Part shown: positions 12,083-24,339 of the stretch, piece by piece | How positions within the stretch are numbered: the first letter of the stretch is position 1 | How the letters are laid out: every line of letters starts with the position of its first letter | Source of the DNA: Haliclona indistincta | Taxonomy: Eukaryota > Porifera > Demospongiae > Haplosclerida > Chalinidae | DNA length: 64,000 nucleotides | Assembly: GCA_964017065.1 (NCBI GenBank) | Contig: OZ024785.1 | Coordinates: 7,935,672-7,999,671 of the forward strand | Direction of reading: 5' to 3' | Notes under the pieces: model-generated | What the model saw: the letters and a program-made list of their open reading frames with translations, nothing else | What the model was told of the DNA's origin: nothing | The model's database searches: none | Made by a program: the position numbers and the translations under genes

Positions 12083-12261
12083 CTGCAAAAACAAAGAGTG
12101 ATCAATAACAGAAACTGTAAAAATACAGAGAATTGACTGTGCCTTAATGCACACAACAAGACCTTTGAAATATAGGTGGTTATGAAGCCTATACAGATCA
12201 TAGTTAAACTTTAGCTTCACTACAAAACGATCAGTAGTAGTGAAGCTATAGTGACTAAAGT

Positions 12262-13260
12262 ATGGATAGTACGATTATGTTAGTCTTGGCTATATTGCTG
12301 GTGATGATAGTATCAACTAATGCCAATGCCAATCAGTCGTTGCTATATATCGCTTTAAACCAACATTGAATCTTCTATTATGTATACAGTAAGCGATACA
12401 CTAACCTACCCCACAATGTAACTGGAAGCTTCTACCACCGATATGACCGTTACACTTTTGACATACAAACATATTTTTCTGATGAATTTCATTCGCAGGT
12501 GGTCATAAATCACACAGTACACAGCCTCCTCAAGACTATACAGCAACTGTGGGAAGTAGAGCTGTGATCCGATGCACTGCTCATGTTCCAAACCAACAAA
12601 CAGTTGAATTTGAAATATTCGGCGAGAACATCACAACTGATGATAGTAAATGTATCACTACTGGTTTCTCCATTATTCCTATGAGAATTAACTTGTAACA
12701 GAGTCATTGAGTCTCATCTTGTGAGTCACACTTGCGACTACAGTATTGAATACCAAATCAACTGTACACTAAGTGTGGACAGCGTGTCAAGATCCAGTGA
12801 TGTGTTCTGTAGAGTACTAAACCAGTCTACCGTAGAGGCAATGGAGACAGCTGTTGTGAGGGAATCACCACGAGGTCTACTACAAATTTCATAAGCATGA
12901 CATAAGAGAGTACAGACTCGTTGCCTAGCAATGTAGCAATATGCATGTTCACAGTCTTTATTTACACTATAATGTTACTTAGCAAGAAATTCCCCTCAAA
13001 GGATAATTTTGTCACATTATGAGATTAGAATGATTTTTAAACTTTTAGGTACTTTTTCTACTGAATGAACAGAACTACTCACCCAAAGGGTATCACAAAC
13101 AGCAATTCCAAAAACAAGTCTAAAAATTAGTCTTCCTCTTGCTGCATGGAGGTTAGTCATTCACAGTGATATTGCACAAACTGTGTGTATAACTTGCAGA
13201 AATGGCTGCAGCAGTAGTTGTCCATCTTCATTGCAAAGTTTTATTTTTTCGTCATACTAT
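12262..13260 (+). pseudogene. Degenerate class-1 Ig receptor (IgR0)
   Basis: Three pieces of a class-1 receptor survive. They are a signal-peptide-like start (ATG 12262, hydrophobic run ending VSTNANA), the third Ig exon (from 12499, QPPQDYTATVGSRAV) and the start of a TM exon near 13196-13260. The first two Ig domains are absent. Relative to the functional copies, the third Ig exon has a 4-bp insertion around 12680 and reaches a stop, and its end is eroded. The TM exon has an extra base and is cut at 13261 by a DNA transposon. It marks the left edge of the receptor cluster. Confidence 0.8.
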
Positions 13261-14252
13261 GGTGGACGGCGTGTAGGGTCTAGCAAACATTACTGCAATT
13301 TTAGTGAATCTTGCAAAATTTGCCAAGCATGTCAACGTCCTTGCACATGCGCAATAGCTAGTTTAGTAACTTTTTAGTATTATTTCTAGCTATTGCGCAT
13401 GTGCAAAGGGCGCTTCGTGCACAATACATTTTGCAAGATACATTAACCCTTCACAAGCGGCGGGCGACTATAGTCGCCCGGCAAGTTTGACGTCACCGGA
13501 AGTGGGCGTTAAAATTCGAAGATAGTTTATTTCACCTATAGACCAAATACAGCTATGTGGGGTGTGATGGCAAGCCATTGGCGGGGCCTGCGGCCCCGCC
13601 AAGCAGAGCTATGGCGGGATTACCTAGCACCACCGGGTCTCCAGGGGCTTCTTGACATAAAAAGCAGCCATACGTGCACTAACTTTGTCTCATACGTGCT
13701 GTTTTGACCAAACCAGCGGCGTTTTTTGCTCCGGTGAGCGTGATTCTAGCAACCGACAGTTGGTAGATCGTAAAGTGGGCGTGGTTAACCGCAATTGTCA
13801 TTGACAACAAGCCCGCACGTTGTGCAAGTTGATTTTGCATATTAACAGTGATCACAGCGCTAGTTTGTCTGTCTAATGGTTTCAAAGGTTAGTGAAATTC
13901 ACAAAATAGAGGCTAAAATTACTGTCCGCACTTGAAGGGTTAAAACTGCAGTACCATTCATCGATTTATTAATCGTGTATGGATAATGCAATGATAAGCG
14001 GGGGTTCCTCAATGCCATTGTACCGCGCGAATTGCCTCACACTGCGCTTGGTTAGCGATCTATGCTTGAATCGCGGTAGACTATATTCTATAGCATCCTC
14101 AACAGCACGACTGTTAGCTTTCACCCACCGTAGCTGTTTTGCCACAGCCTGTAATATTATTCACGATCAAACCCAGCCCATGATCCATGAATATTACTGC
14201 TCAAGATCTTGAGCAGTAGAATCTGATCAGTAGACCCTACACGCCGTCCACC
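13261..14252. mobile_element. TIR DNA element, ~1 kb, non-autonomous
   Basis: Perfect 22-bp inverted ends (GGTGGACGGCGTGTAGGGTC..., 13261-13282 and 14231-14252) bound the element. The left end interrupts the relic TM exon of IgR0. Inside is an inverted pair at about 13342-13364 and 13386-13408 (CTAGCTATTGCGCATGTGCA) and a second, nested element at 13447-13939. I see no transposase. Confidence 0.8.
13447..13939. mobile_element. piggyBac-like MITE nested in the TIR element
   Basis: The ends read CCCTTCA...TGAAGGG in inverted orientation and are flanked on both sides by TTAA (13443-13446 and 13940-13943). TTAA duplication with CCC/GGG termini is the hallmark of piggyBac-class insertions. It is about 493 bp and non-coding. 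Confidence 0.75.
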
Positions 14253-14369
14253 ACCCACTCAATAGGCGGGGAGGGGCAGCGGCCAGACTAGGCAAAGCCA
14301 TGCAGGACCCTGGTAGGCCCCAGTCAGGTAGGCCCCAGTGTGGTTACGACACAGCTGTGCATGTAGTTG

Positions 14370-14487
14370 TAACAGGATGCATGGAAACCACAAACAAATG
14401 GCAATGTAAACACTCACTGATCATTGGCGTATAGCAATAGCTAGGCTGATAGCTAGCTAGCTGTGTAGATAGACTATAGTGATTATT
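14370..14487 (+). promoter_or_regulatory. Conserved upstream block of IgR1 (shared with IgR2)
   Basis: The ~120 bases before the IgR1 ATG resemble those before the IgR2 ATG (21080-21194): GGCAATGTAAAC, CACTGATCAT-like, GCTGATAGCTAG and GTAGATAGACTA...GATTATTATG in the same order. IgR3 and IgR5 share a different upstream block ending GTGTAGATAGTGATTTACGT. This may hold promoter and leader, but similarity by recent duplication explains it equally well. Between 14253 and 14369 I see nothing else. Confidence 0.3.
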
Positions 14488-17400
14488 ATGTATTGTAACA
14501 CTGTGCTAGTCAATGTAGTTCAGCTACTGATGATGATGATATCAACTAACACTGCTGAGTTAACAATCAAAGCTACACGTGATGTCCTGGTTAATAATAT
14601 GATTCGCTTGACTTGTCACTTTGATGATAGTCATGATACCACAGCAGCCTTCTATCGCAGAGTTCCACAAGATGGGAGAGAACTACTTATTGACTCAAAT
14701 GTTCGTAATGTGGAATTTGTGATCACGATCCACACAGAAGGTGCCTATTTTTGTAACAGCTCAGTTGGTCAGTCTACTAATTTTGAAGAAATAAACAGTA
14801 AGCTTTTCCCAGGGGGTACCAGAAAGAAAAATTACCGACCCCAGGCCAAAAAGTGGGTGGGTGGGTTGAGAGGGTTCTTACATAAAAAGTCGTTTTGCGT
14901 AAATTTTAGCCACTATATTTCTGGTGCTCTGTATAGCTGTTTTACAGGTTCTTGACATCAGAAGAGGTCTATATCATGCAGACATGATGTAGTGTGTATA
15001 TACATGCACTGTAAAATGCAGGTGACATTATGCTGTGAAGGGTGTGGACTGGAGGCGTGGCTAGCATAATGCAAGCAAAGCAGCTGCTTCTGAGCCAGGC
15101 AGTTTTACTCACCAGCTTCTGCAGTAGATTCAGCTACACTCAGCTCTTGAGTGTTGTTCTTCCGTCGAAAGAAGCTATCTAATCGTGGAGTTTTAGCAGC
15201 ATCGGGTGCGTTTTCGCGACGAGCACTCTCTGAAACGTGATAGTCGCTTAACGATCTTGGCCACGTTCACAGCGGTAGCGCAGTCGCGTTCTGATCTCTG
15301 CTTGCTGCACCAATGTTCTGCATGATCGCGATCGATACTACACTCGCGCTATCGACTCATCCGCGCGATCGACGACGAGCTACGTCTACGGGGACGCGAT
15401 CGTCAGCTGTTCATGAATATTAATTAGTTTGCATTGTGAATCTCATTATGACGTAGTGGATGGGTAAAAAACGGCCTGGGGTCGAAAATTTCCGCCACTG
15501 GCACCTCTGGCTTTTTCTATACATTTTCCTGCAAAACTTTATTGTATTTTCTCAGCATTCCCTTCACGTATACCTGATCTAGTCCCTTCACCTGGTACAG
15601 TGGGAATCCCTTACACAGCAGATTGCCAATACCAGATTGGTCTCCTCAGTCAATACTACTCCATGACATGGACTGTCGAGTTTAGTGACAATAGTCAACT
15701 ACTCATTGATTCTAACACAACTGATTATCAACTGATTGGTTCATCACTGAGAATAGCAACCTTCACTCCTTTGATTCGGTCACTGGTATGCAATCTAACA
15801 GTTACTGGTGTGCCTCGATTCCAAGGACAGAATGTGGTGACACAAACTGGTTTTCTTGGGAATATCGGTGTGCAACAAGGTTAATACAACCATTAGCAAG
15901 ATACTATTACTTTATCATTGATTCCTAGGTGTATTTATATCACAGCCTCCACAAGACTATACAGCATCGGTGGGAAGTAGTGCTGTGTTCCGATGCACTG
16001 CTCATGGTACAAACCAACAAACAATTGGATTTGAAATATTCAGCAAGAACATCACAACTGATGAGAATAATTGTATCACTAATTTCTCCATCAGAACTTG
16101 CAACAGAGTCATTGAGTCTCATCTTGTGAGTCTCACTTGTGACTACAGTATTGAATACCAAATCAACTGTATACTAAGTGTGGACAGCGTGTCAAGATCC
16201 AGTGATGTGTTCTGTAGAGTACTGAACCAGTCTACTGTAGAGGCAACGGAGACAGCTGAGCTGATGGTTGTGAGTGGAATAGAATCATCACAAGGTCATT
16301 GCACATACATGTACAATGTATTAATCTGATGGTGGATAGTGAGTGGGAGGTGAATATATTTAATAGTGGTTCGTTTATGTCAACTTGGAAAGGCATTAGA
16401 TAAAGTGATATTCCTTTTTAACATTTGACCTTTGGCAATCTCTGCATGTTAGTTAAAATTCCTCTTGGCACTCCTCTTTGTTCTGCACCAGTGCCAGAGA
16501 TGCGGCCAGTCAGTTGATTCTTTTGGCAGACATGGTTTAAGCTGCAGAAAGAGTGAGGGTAGACACTCGAGGCATGCCGCCCTTAATAACGTCATCTTCA
16601 GATCGCTTTCCTCTGCAAACATTCCCTCCCGCTTAGAACCCCCTGGTTTGTCCAGAGTGGATGGCAAACGTCCTGATGGGATATCCATCATCCCTTGGTC
16701 TTCTGGAAAGCCTCTAGTTTGGGATGCCACTTGTATCGACACCTATGCACCATCCTATCAGAGTTTGGCTGCCCATGCACCTGGTGTTGTAGCTGCCAGA
16801 GCTGAGTCTCAAAAGCTGGAGAAATATGCAAATTTGTCCCATTCACACTTTTTTACCCCTATTGCTATCGAGACAACTGGTGTGCTTGGTCCCAAAACTT
16901 TTTCTTTCATTAGAGACCTCGCTAGAAGAATTACCCTGCAATCAGGCGACCCTAAATCCACTGCTTACCTCTTTCAGAGACTATCGATGGCGGTACAGTT
17001 GGGGAATGCAGTTTCGATCATGGGGTCCTGGCAGTGTCATTTCCCTGCCGCTCTGTGACTGACTACCTTTTTGGACTTTGCATTATTTGTTTATTATTAA
17101 AATAATAATGTACAAATGTACAAGTTGTTAAAGTTCAGCCAACAAAGAGTCTTGAATCATGTATAGTGAAAGGAAACATGTAAATAGCTTGTTGTATTTG
17201 CAATAAATCAACCATAAGAGTTCGTTACCTAAGAGTATGCAACCGTCAATATACCCGTTGGACAGGACAGCATTGGGCATTTTCTAAGTTTATACAGCAG
17301 AAAGCGGTAGGGCTGCAATGCTAATGATATTCACAACAGTAGTAATGATAATCATCACTGTGTATACATGTAGGTAAGCTTGTGACGTAGAAAATGTCTA

Positions 17401-19033
17401 ACACAGGCCAATGGGCTATATTGATGGTTGCATACTCTTAGGTAATGAACCCTTGACCATAACTTTTGAGCTATAAACATGATTAAAGTTTCAAATTCCT
17501 TATAATCTGAACTTTACATGAGAACAATTTTGAGTTTTGATAAAACTCTGGCTGCAGGAATTTTAATACCTAGACAAGAAGATCTTCAGAAAAGTTTAAA
17601 TTGCCAGCAATGGTAAAACTTTATGATGTCATAAATATTAACTCATGAACACAGCTTTTAAAACCAACAGTAATTTGACAGCTACCTGTGCTACTTGTAT
17701 CCGCATTTAGTTTTAATCAAATGACGCAGAATGCTAGCTGGCAGCAGCCAGACTAACACACACACACACATACACACCTGTATGCACCATACGTCTCGTG
17801 ACTCGGCCCACTGAGGTAATGAGCATCCGTGTGGCAAGTATAAATGTGCATTTCATCATTAAGAAGGTGAAATAAAATTGGAACCAAAATGTATTATTTC
17901 ATGCAGGTTCAGAAATCAAGTCTTCTTTCATGCAAGGTAAACAGTGCAACTGAGTGGTGCCAATATGAGTATGAGACTGAGTTATGAGCCCAAACAATTG
18001 TGCAATGGTGCCTAGGATGTGTTCGGAGAAGAACACTAGTTCTGGCTGGAGATATTATAGTTTTCATTTTTTTCAGGTGTAACATCAACTGAGGTAATCA
18101 TGACAACTCAAACACCTGGTCCAGGTATCAAGTCTTCTTCCATACAAGGTAAACAGGTAAAAAGAGTCACTCTGAGCGCATGAGAAACAGTACATGCATG
18201 TGTCATAAGTTCATTTGGGTACTGCTTGAAAATTGCTGCAAATTAAGTGCTCAAGAGAGTCTTCAAATCAGTCTACAACAAAGCAATGAGCCTGAGCCAG
18301 TTCAAGCAAGACACTGGTAAAATGCTTACCAAAACTCTTAACCTCATCTCTGAAGAATGTGGGGACAAATTTATAAACATTTTATATCTTCAGTTCAGAC
18401 AAATTAATTTCTAATTTAATTTCAGATTTTTGTTGGTCCCAATGGTGTCCGCCTTAGAGAGGTTCCACTGTATAAGCTTTTATTCATCTAAAACTGACCA
18501 AATTGCTTCTTTATATCAAAATAAGCATTCCTTGGTACCAAATGAACTACGATGCACTTTACAAAAAGAGTACATGTACCTCCTCAATTATTTACACCTT
18601 CCTTTCTACAACAGAGGCAACTCAAACAGCAGTTCCAACAAACAATCTCATTCAAGCTATATTATGGTAAGTCAGTATTATGACCACTGTGTATATGATA
18701 TAGACTGTGAGTACAGGAATGGGAACTGTAACTGTCATCTGTGTTGTGATTTCTATATTTCTTGTCATGCTAATGGTGGCTGTGTTATGTCACCATAAGC
18801 AAGGCAGACAGAAAGTTAACAGACAACAAGAATATACTTATGAGTACATAGAGCAACTGTCACCACACCGACCACCCTCTCCTCCTCCACTTCCACCTGC
18901 ACGACTAACCACTTACGACAATCCTGCCTATGAGAGATTTTCACTAAATGACTGTGTAGCATACTCAAGTGGATTGAATCAAGATCAACAAACAGAACTA
19001 CAAACACTATCACATACTGTCACTTCTGTATAA
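14488..19033 (+). CDS. IgR1: three-Ig transmembrane receptor with NPAY tail
   Basis: Exons: 14488-14797 (signal peptide and Ig1), 15556-15879 (Ig2), 15929-16294 (Ig3), stalk exons 17907-17936 and 18077-18148, a questionable stalk exon 18615-18666, and 18717-19033 (TM and tail). All introns are phase 1. Ig1 has LTCHF...YFCNSS, Ig2 ADCQYQIG...MTWTVEF...LVCNLTV, Ig3 VFRCTA...INCILSV. The last exon has a ~22-residue membrane segment, basic HHKQGRQK stop-transfer, TYEY, PPSPPPLPPARL, DNPAYERF and AYSSGLNQDQQTEL. This implies a cell-surface receptor recruiting SH3 and PTB/SH2 adaptors; the ligand is unknown. The 52-nt stalk exon is one base longer than its IgR2 homologue and breaks frame, so it must be skipped for a full tail. 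Introns 1 and 3 carry a DNA transposon and a LINE fragment. I started at the second ATG-like codon because it is conserved in all copies. Confidence 0.75.
14809..15510. mobile_element. TIR element in IgR1 intron 1, ~700 bp
   Basis: The same intron in IgR3/IgR5 is about 56 bases long. The extra 702 bp here start CCAGGGGGTACCAG and end with the inverted, imperfect CTGGCACCTCTGG. A CTTTTC-like short repeat flanks each side. Subterminal inverted GACCCCAGGCC blocks reinforce the pairing. It is non-coding. Confidence 0.7.
16461..17120 (+). mobile_element. 5'-truncated LINE ORF2 C-terminus
   Basis: An open frame from about 16465 to 17058 encodes ~197 residues. It has a C-x2-C...H...C zinc-finger-like start (CQRCGQSVDSFGRHGLSC), a PD-x(12)-D-like stretch (KRPDGISII...VWDATCIDTYAPSY) and a C-terminal block (FFTPIAIETTGVLGPKTFSF...QRLSMAVQLGNAVSIMG). 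This arrangement occurs at the C-terminus of non-LTR retrotransposon polymerases with restriction-like endonucleases (family assignment inferred). No polymerase core is present. IgR2 lacks the insert at the same intron position, which fixes the borders to within a few bases. Confidence 0.7.
17219..17452. mobile_element. Short TIR MITE in IgR1, ~234 bp
   Basis: Inverted ends of about 30 bp (TTCGTTACCTAAGAGTATGC... near 17220 and its complement near 17450) enclose the element. ACCATAA occurs on both sides and only once in IgR2, consistent with a 7-8 bp target duplication. Related partial sequences occur at about 24660-24750 and 57640-57775. Confidence 0.65.
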
Positions 19034-19504
19034 TTCACAAAGTTATTCAGTGAACAATGATGTAAAATGGAGAGAGATGATAGGGCAGGCCTAAGTATTT
19101 GCTGGCTATCCGTTTGCTGTTTATTATTATTATATTAATATTAAATTATATCATTATTAATAATAATATATTATATCATGAACCAAAAGGATTTCTGCTG
19201 GATATTGAAAAAGATTCTTTCTTTACTTCAATTTGGAGTTCTGTGCCATTCAAAGGTTCTTCATGGTTTTCAAAATTGTCCATAAAATCACTTTCAAGCT
19301 CAACAACCTCACAGAGGACAGAGTTAGCAAGCAAACCTGTCACCTGTCCTACCTTCGGTACAGGCAAACCACTCCCTTCCGAAGTTTCTCCTGCTGTTTA
19401 CTGTGTAGAATCTACATGTAGCCAAGTGACTATATCAGTGGCTTTACTGCTAGGGATTTTCCCTCTATACACACCTGGTGAATAGCAGGGAAATATGCTA
19501 CTAT

Positions 19505-19864
19505 GGTACAAAATTGTATACCATGCTGTATACAAACAGCAAATCCACAAACAACTCTAAACATCAGTATTCCTCTTGCAGCATGGAGGTTAGTCATTCA
19601 CAGTGATATTGCACAAACTGTGTGTGTAACTTTGCAGGAATGGCTGCAGCAACAATTGTCATCTTCATTGTAAGTTTTATTTTTTTTGTCATACTACTGG
19701 TAGCTGTGGTACATCACAACCATGGCGGACAGAGAACCAAACAAAACGGACATATTTATGAATACACAATGACATTTCTCCTCCTCAACTCCCACCTCTA
19801 TGACATGAAAATCCTGCATGCTTATGAGAAAATTGAACTAAATGACTGTAGCTTATTCAAATGA
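19505..19864 (+). pseudogene. Extra, degenerate stalk + TM/tail exon downstream of IgR1
   Basis: A second TM/tail exon (19638-19864, acceptor TTTGCAG) lies 0.6 kb after the IgR1 stop. It is open: GMAAATIVIFIVSF then a long hydrophobic run, HHNHGGQRTKQNG, IYEYT, then diverges. The proline-rich part is gone, NPAYERF is reduced to HAYEKIEL and the end is NDCSLF. A stalk relic (about 19540-19587) precedes it but ends in the wrong phase. It could act as an alternative 3' exon for IgR1, because the acceptor phase matches, but more likely it is the remnant of a lost receptor. The IgR0 relic near 13100-13260 is its closest relative in the window. Confidence 0.6.
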
Positions 19865-21079
19865 AATCAACAAATTTCTGCAAGTAATTCACCTATTGTC
19901 TTTACTATAGCTAATAGTTACATGACATGACATCATAAAAGAGCTATGCCATATACAGCAAACGAAAAACAACACATCTAGCCGTTTTAAAGTATATGAT
20001 TGGATCACAAGCATGTTAGTGTATATACAAAGATAGATTGCTAGACTGATTACCAGTCAGGGACTGGGGACGAGGCTAGTCCATTCACTTGATACATCAA
20101 ACAAAATCTTTGATAGTTAATGGTGTAGCCAGAGTTATCAGGCCACAAAACTGGAAAACGAAACGAGCAAAAATTTATTAAATAATAATAAGGAGTGTGT
20201 TTGTAGTGTCCCCCGTATGCGATACGAGGCCCGATCTTGTCAATTAGTGAGTTGGCTTCGTACAGTTTGGTATGAGTAGATAAGAGGCCGACTGGTTGAA
20301 GACGGCTGACACAGTGATAACATGTACGTTACACATGTTACATGATTAGATTATAATCATAAGTATGTCAAACTCCACCTTAACCTCCACCCACTGGCTT
20401 AATTTATAGCAGGGCAAAGCATAAGTTTACAGAACTAGGCCCAAGACCCTAGGCCCCCAGGGGGGTATGACAAGCTAATTTATTCTGACGTAATCCTGAC
20501 GTAGCTGCACGTAGGCAATATGTACTTAAGTAAACCAAAACACATTGCATCATTCCTGGTCTGCTACGTCTTTGGAGGACAATTTGAACACTAAGTATGT
20601 TGTTAAAGATACTACTGCCCAAGAGCTTTCGTTTAAGCTACCTTACCCCACCATTATACCTTTTAGTTTTTGCAGTACAGAGAAATAAAGATAGATAATT
20701 GGTTGGAAAATAATTTACCCAAGAAAGCACCAACGTGATCAAAACAGCATTGCTATCATTCTTGAGAATTAGTCGGTTAATAATGTAAAGCAATTGCGGC
20801 TGTGGCACACAAACTCAGGCTGCAATACGCACACAAGTTGTCCAATCACTGTAACAGCAAATAACTTGTTTCAGCTATTTTCAGTAGATTGTTCTGGAAT
20901 ATTATTTCCCTTAATCTGGAGTGTAAACAATGTAAATACCTGAGCTTGATATCATGTACAGGTATTTGCGTAATGGCAAATACCGCGTAATGGCAAACTG
21001 TTTAAACTATTCTGCATACATTCCAAAGCATTATTGTTCGGTAGTGGGCTGTGCATGAGTAGTTGGAACACCATGTATG
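19865..21079. other. Intergenic, no supported feature
   Basis: I see no coding exon, RNA gene or complete mobile element in this stretch. The 19034-19500 interval likewise holds only short chance frames and an AT-rich tract (19120-19180). Confidence 0.5.
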
Positions 21080-21194
21080 GAAACCATGAGAAAACCTAAA
21101 AATTGGCAATGTAAACTCTCACCGACTGCTGATCATCATCATATAGTTGTGTATAGCAAGGCTGACAGCTAGTGTAGATAGACTAGTGATTATT

Positions 21195-23951
21195 ATGCAT
21201 TTTAACACTGTGCTAGTCGCTGTAGTTCAGCTACTGATGACGATGATATCAACTAACACTGCTCAGTTAACCATCATAGCTACACGTGATGTCATGGATA
21301 ATAATATCATTCGTTTGACTTGTAGCTTTAGCCACCTTGGTACAGCGGATAATGTCCCAGCAGCCTTCTATCGCAGAGTTCCACAAGATGGGAGACAAAT
21401 ACTTATCAACTCAAATGTTGTTAATGTGGAGTTTGTGATCACAATCTATGAAGAGGGTACTTACTTCTGTACAAAATGTTGGATCCAATCAAATTTTCTA
21501 GAAGTAAATGGTAATAATTTTATTATTAATTTTAATATTATTATTCTATTGCTGTTCTATGTTATACAGCATTCCCGCCTTCAAGTAATATACCTGATCT
21601 AGTCCCTTCACCTGGTATAGTGGGAATTCCTTACACAGCAGAGTGCCAATACAAGATTGGTCTCCTCAGTCAATACTACTCCATGACCTGGATTATTCTT
21701 TTTAGTAATGGCACCAATATTAATATTAATTCTAACACAACTGAATATCAACTCATTGGTTCATCACTGAGAATAGCAAAATTCACTCATTTGATTCAGT
21801 CACTAGTGTGTACACTAAGAGTTACTGGTGTGCCTCCATTCCAAGGACAAGCTGGAAATGTGGCTACACGAACTGGTTTTCTTCTGAATATTGATCCGCA
21901 ACAAGGTATATCAGTATCATGTTAATAGCTAGTCATTATTCTATGTTTTCAGGTAGTCTAATCACACAGCCTCCTCAAGACCATACAGCAACTGTGGGAA
22001 GTAGTGCTGTGTTCAAATGCACTATTCGTGTTCCAAACCTACGCACAATTGGTTTCAAAATATTTGGAGAGAACATTACAACTGCTTACAATAATTGTAC
22101 CACTAATTCTTCGATCAGAATTTGTAACAGAATCATTGACTCTCATCTTGTGAGTCTCATTTGTGACTACAGTATTGACTACCAAATCAACTGTACACTA
22201 AGTGTGGACAATGTGTCAAGATCCAGTGATGTGTTCTGTAGAGTACTAAACCAGTCTACTGTAGAGGCAACGGAGAGAGCTGAGCTGATGGTTGTGAGTG
22301 GAATAGAATCATCACAAGGTCATCATTACACATACAATAGTGACTTGTTTATGTCAATAACTTGGAAAGGCATTAGATAAAGTGATATTCGTTTTTAGCA
22401 TTTGACCTTTGGCAATCTCTGCATGTTAATTAAAATTCCTTCTTATCAGAGTTTCGTCAAAAGAACAAGTTGTTAAAGCTCAGCCAACAAAGAGTCTATG
22501 GCTAAAGGAAACTCATTGTATTTGCAACCATAACTTTTGAGCTATAAACACGATTAAAGTTTCAAATTCCTTATAAGCTGAGCTTTAACATGAGAAACAT
22601 TTTGAGTTTTGATGAAACTCTGGCTGCTGAAATTTAACACCTAGCTAAGAAGATCTTCAGAAAGTCTAGAAATTGTAAAAACTTTATGATGCCATAAATA
22701 CAAATTATAAAAACATTTTAACCAAAATGGAAGAGATTTGGGGTTGGTACATTTATCGAAAAAGTATGGAATACAGCAAGTATGGAGGTGAAATAAAATT
22801 AGAATCAAAATGATTGTATTGTTTCATGCAGCTTTAAGATCAATCATGGAAACTCAAACATCTGGTTCAGAAATCAAGTCTTCTTTCATGCAAGGTAAAC
22901 AGTACAACTGAGTAGTGCCTTAACAATATGAGACTGAGTTATGAGCCCAAACAATTGTGCAATGGTGCCTAGGATGTGTTTGGATAAGAACAATATTTCC
23001 GGCTGGAGAAATAACAACTCAAATACCTGGTCCAGGTATCAAGTCTTCCTCCATACAAGGTAAACAGGTAAAAAGAGTCACTCTGAGCGCATGAGAAACA
23101 GTACATGCATGTGTCATAAGTTCACTTTGGGTACTGCTTGAAAATTGCTGCAAATTAACTGCTCAAGAGAGTCTTCAGATCAGTCTACAACAAAGCTTAA
23201 TGAGTCTGAGCAAGACACTGGTAAAATGCTTACTAAAACTCTTATCCTTATCTCTGAAGAACGTGGGGACAAGTTTATAAACATTTTATATCTTCAGTTC
23301 AGACAAATTTAATTTCTAATTTCAAATTTAATTTCAGATTTTTGTTGGTTCCAATGGTGTCCGCCTTAGAGAGGTTCCACTCTATAAGCTTTTATTCATC
23401 TAAAACTGACCAAATTGCTTCTTTATATCAAAATAAGCATTCCTTGGTACCAAATGAACTACGATGCGCTTTACACAGAGTGCCTAGTTTGCCTCCTCAA
23501 TTATTTACACCTTCCTTTCTACAACAGAGGCAACTCAAACAGCAGTTCCACCAAACAATCTCATTGGAGCTATGTATGGTAAGTCAGTATTATGAGATCA
23601 CTGTGTATATGATATAAACTGTGTGTAATAGGAATGGGAGCTGTAATTGGCATCTTTATTTTGATTTTTATATTTCTTGTCATACTAATTGTGGCTATGC
23701 TATGTCACCAGAAGCAAGGCAGACAGAAAGTTAACGGACAACAAGAATGTACTTATGAGTACATAGTGCAACTGTCACCACAACAACCACCACCCTCTCC
23801 TCCTCCACTCCCACCTGCACGACTAACCACTCATGACAATCCTGCCTATGAGAGATTTTCACTAAATGACTGTGTAGCTTACTCAAGTGGATTGAATCAA
23901 GATCAACAACTAGAACTACAAACACTATCACACACTGTCACTTCTGTATAA
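21195..23951 (+). CDS. IgR2: three-Ig transmembrane receptor with NPAY tail
   Basis: Exons: 21195-21510 (signal peptide MHFNTVLVAVVQLL, Ig1), 21570-21905 (Ig2), 21953-22318 (Ig3), stalk 22832-22894 and 23528-23578, TM/tail 23632-23951. All are phase 1 and the full set is in frame. A further stalk exon seen in IgR1 has lost its acceptor here; a shorter one (23036-23059) could be used instead. The end of Ig1 differs from the family: YFCTKCWIQSNF replaces YFCNSSVGQSNF, adding a cysteine. The tail has TYEY, PPPSPPPLPPARL, DNPAYERF and AYSSGLNQDQQLEL, and with IgR1 forms a subtype (KQGRQKVN juxtamembrane). It is a cell-surface receptor by architecture; ligand and signalling output are inferred only from the motifs. 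Confidence 0.85.
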
Positions 23952-24339
23952 TTCACAAAATTATTGAACAGTAATACAAACTTGGCCTGCTCGCAAATTT
24001 TACAAATTCACAAATTTTACATCATACAAGTTTTACATCTCACAAATTTTACATCAATTCACGCATGCACAAGAGAGTTTACTTATACAAATGAAATGTA
24101 TACTCATCATGCTGTTGGGATTTATTTTTCGTGACAGTCTCGAATTTGCAGTTCAAAGAGAACTATCAGGTACTGCAGGCCCGTGTCCAGGGGTGCATGT
24201 GACCCCTCCCTAGCTGTGCTGGCGGCTTCACCGCTGTTAACAATTCATAACACGGCTGAAAACTGGCTTTGCATTAGATTATTGATGTACTGGAGGTTCA
24301 GACAGATGTACACTAAACTTTTCTCAAGAAAAGTTTAAA

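Noticed and set aside
18860..19000. ITAM or ITIM in the receptor tails
   Set aside because: Spacing of the tyrosines (TYEY, NPAYERF, AYSSGL) does not fit YxxL/I-x(6-8)-YxxL/I, and no clean I/VxYxxL is present; NPxY and SH3-ligand motifs fit better.
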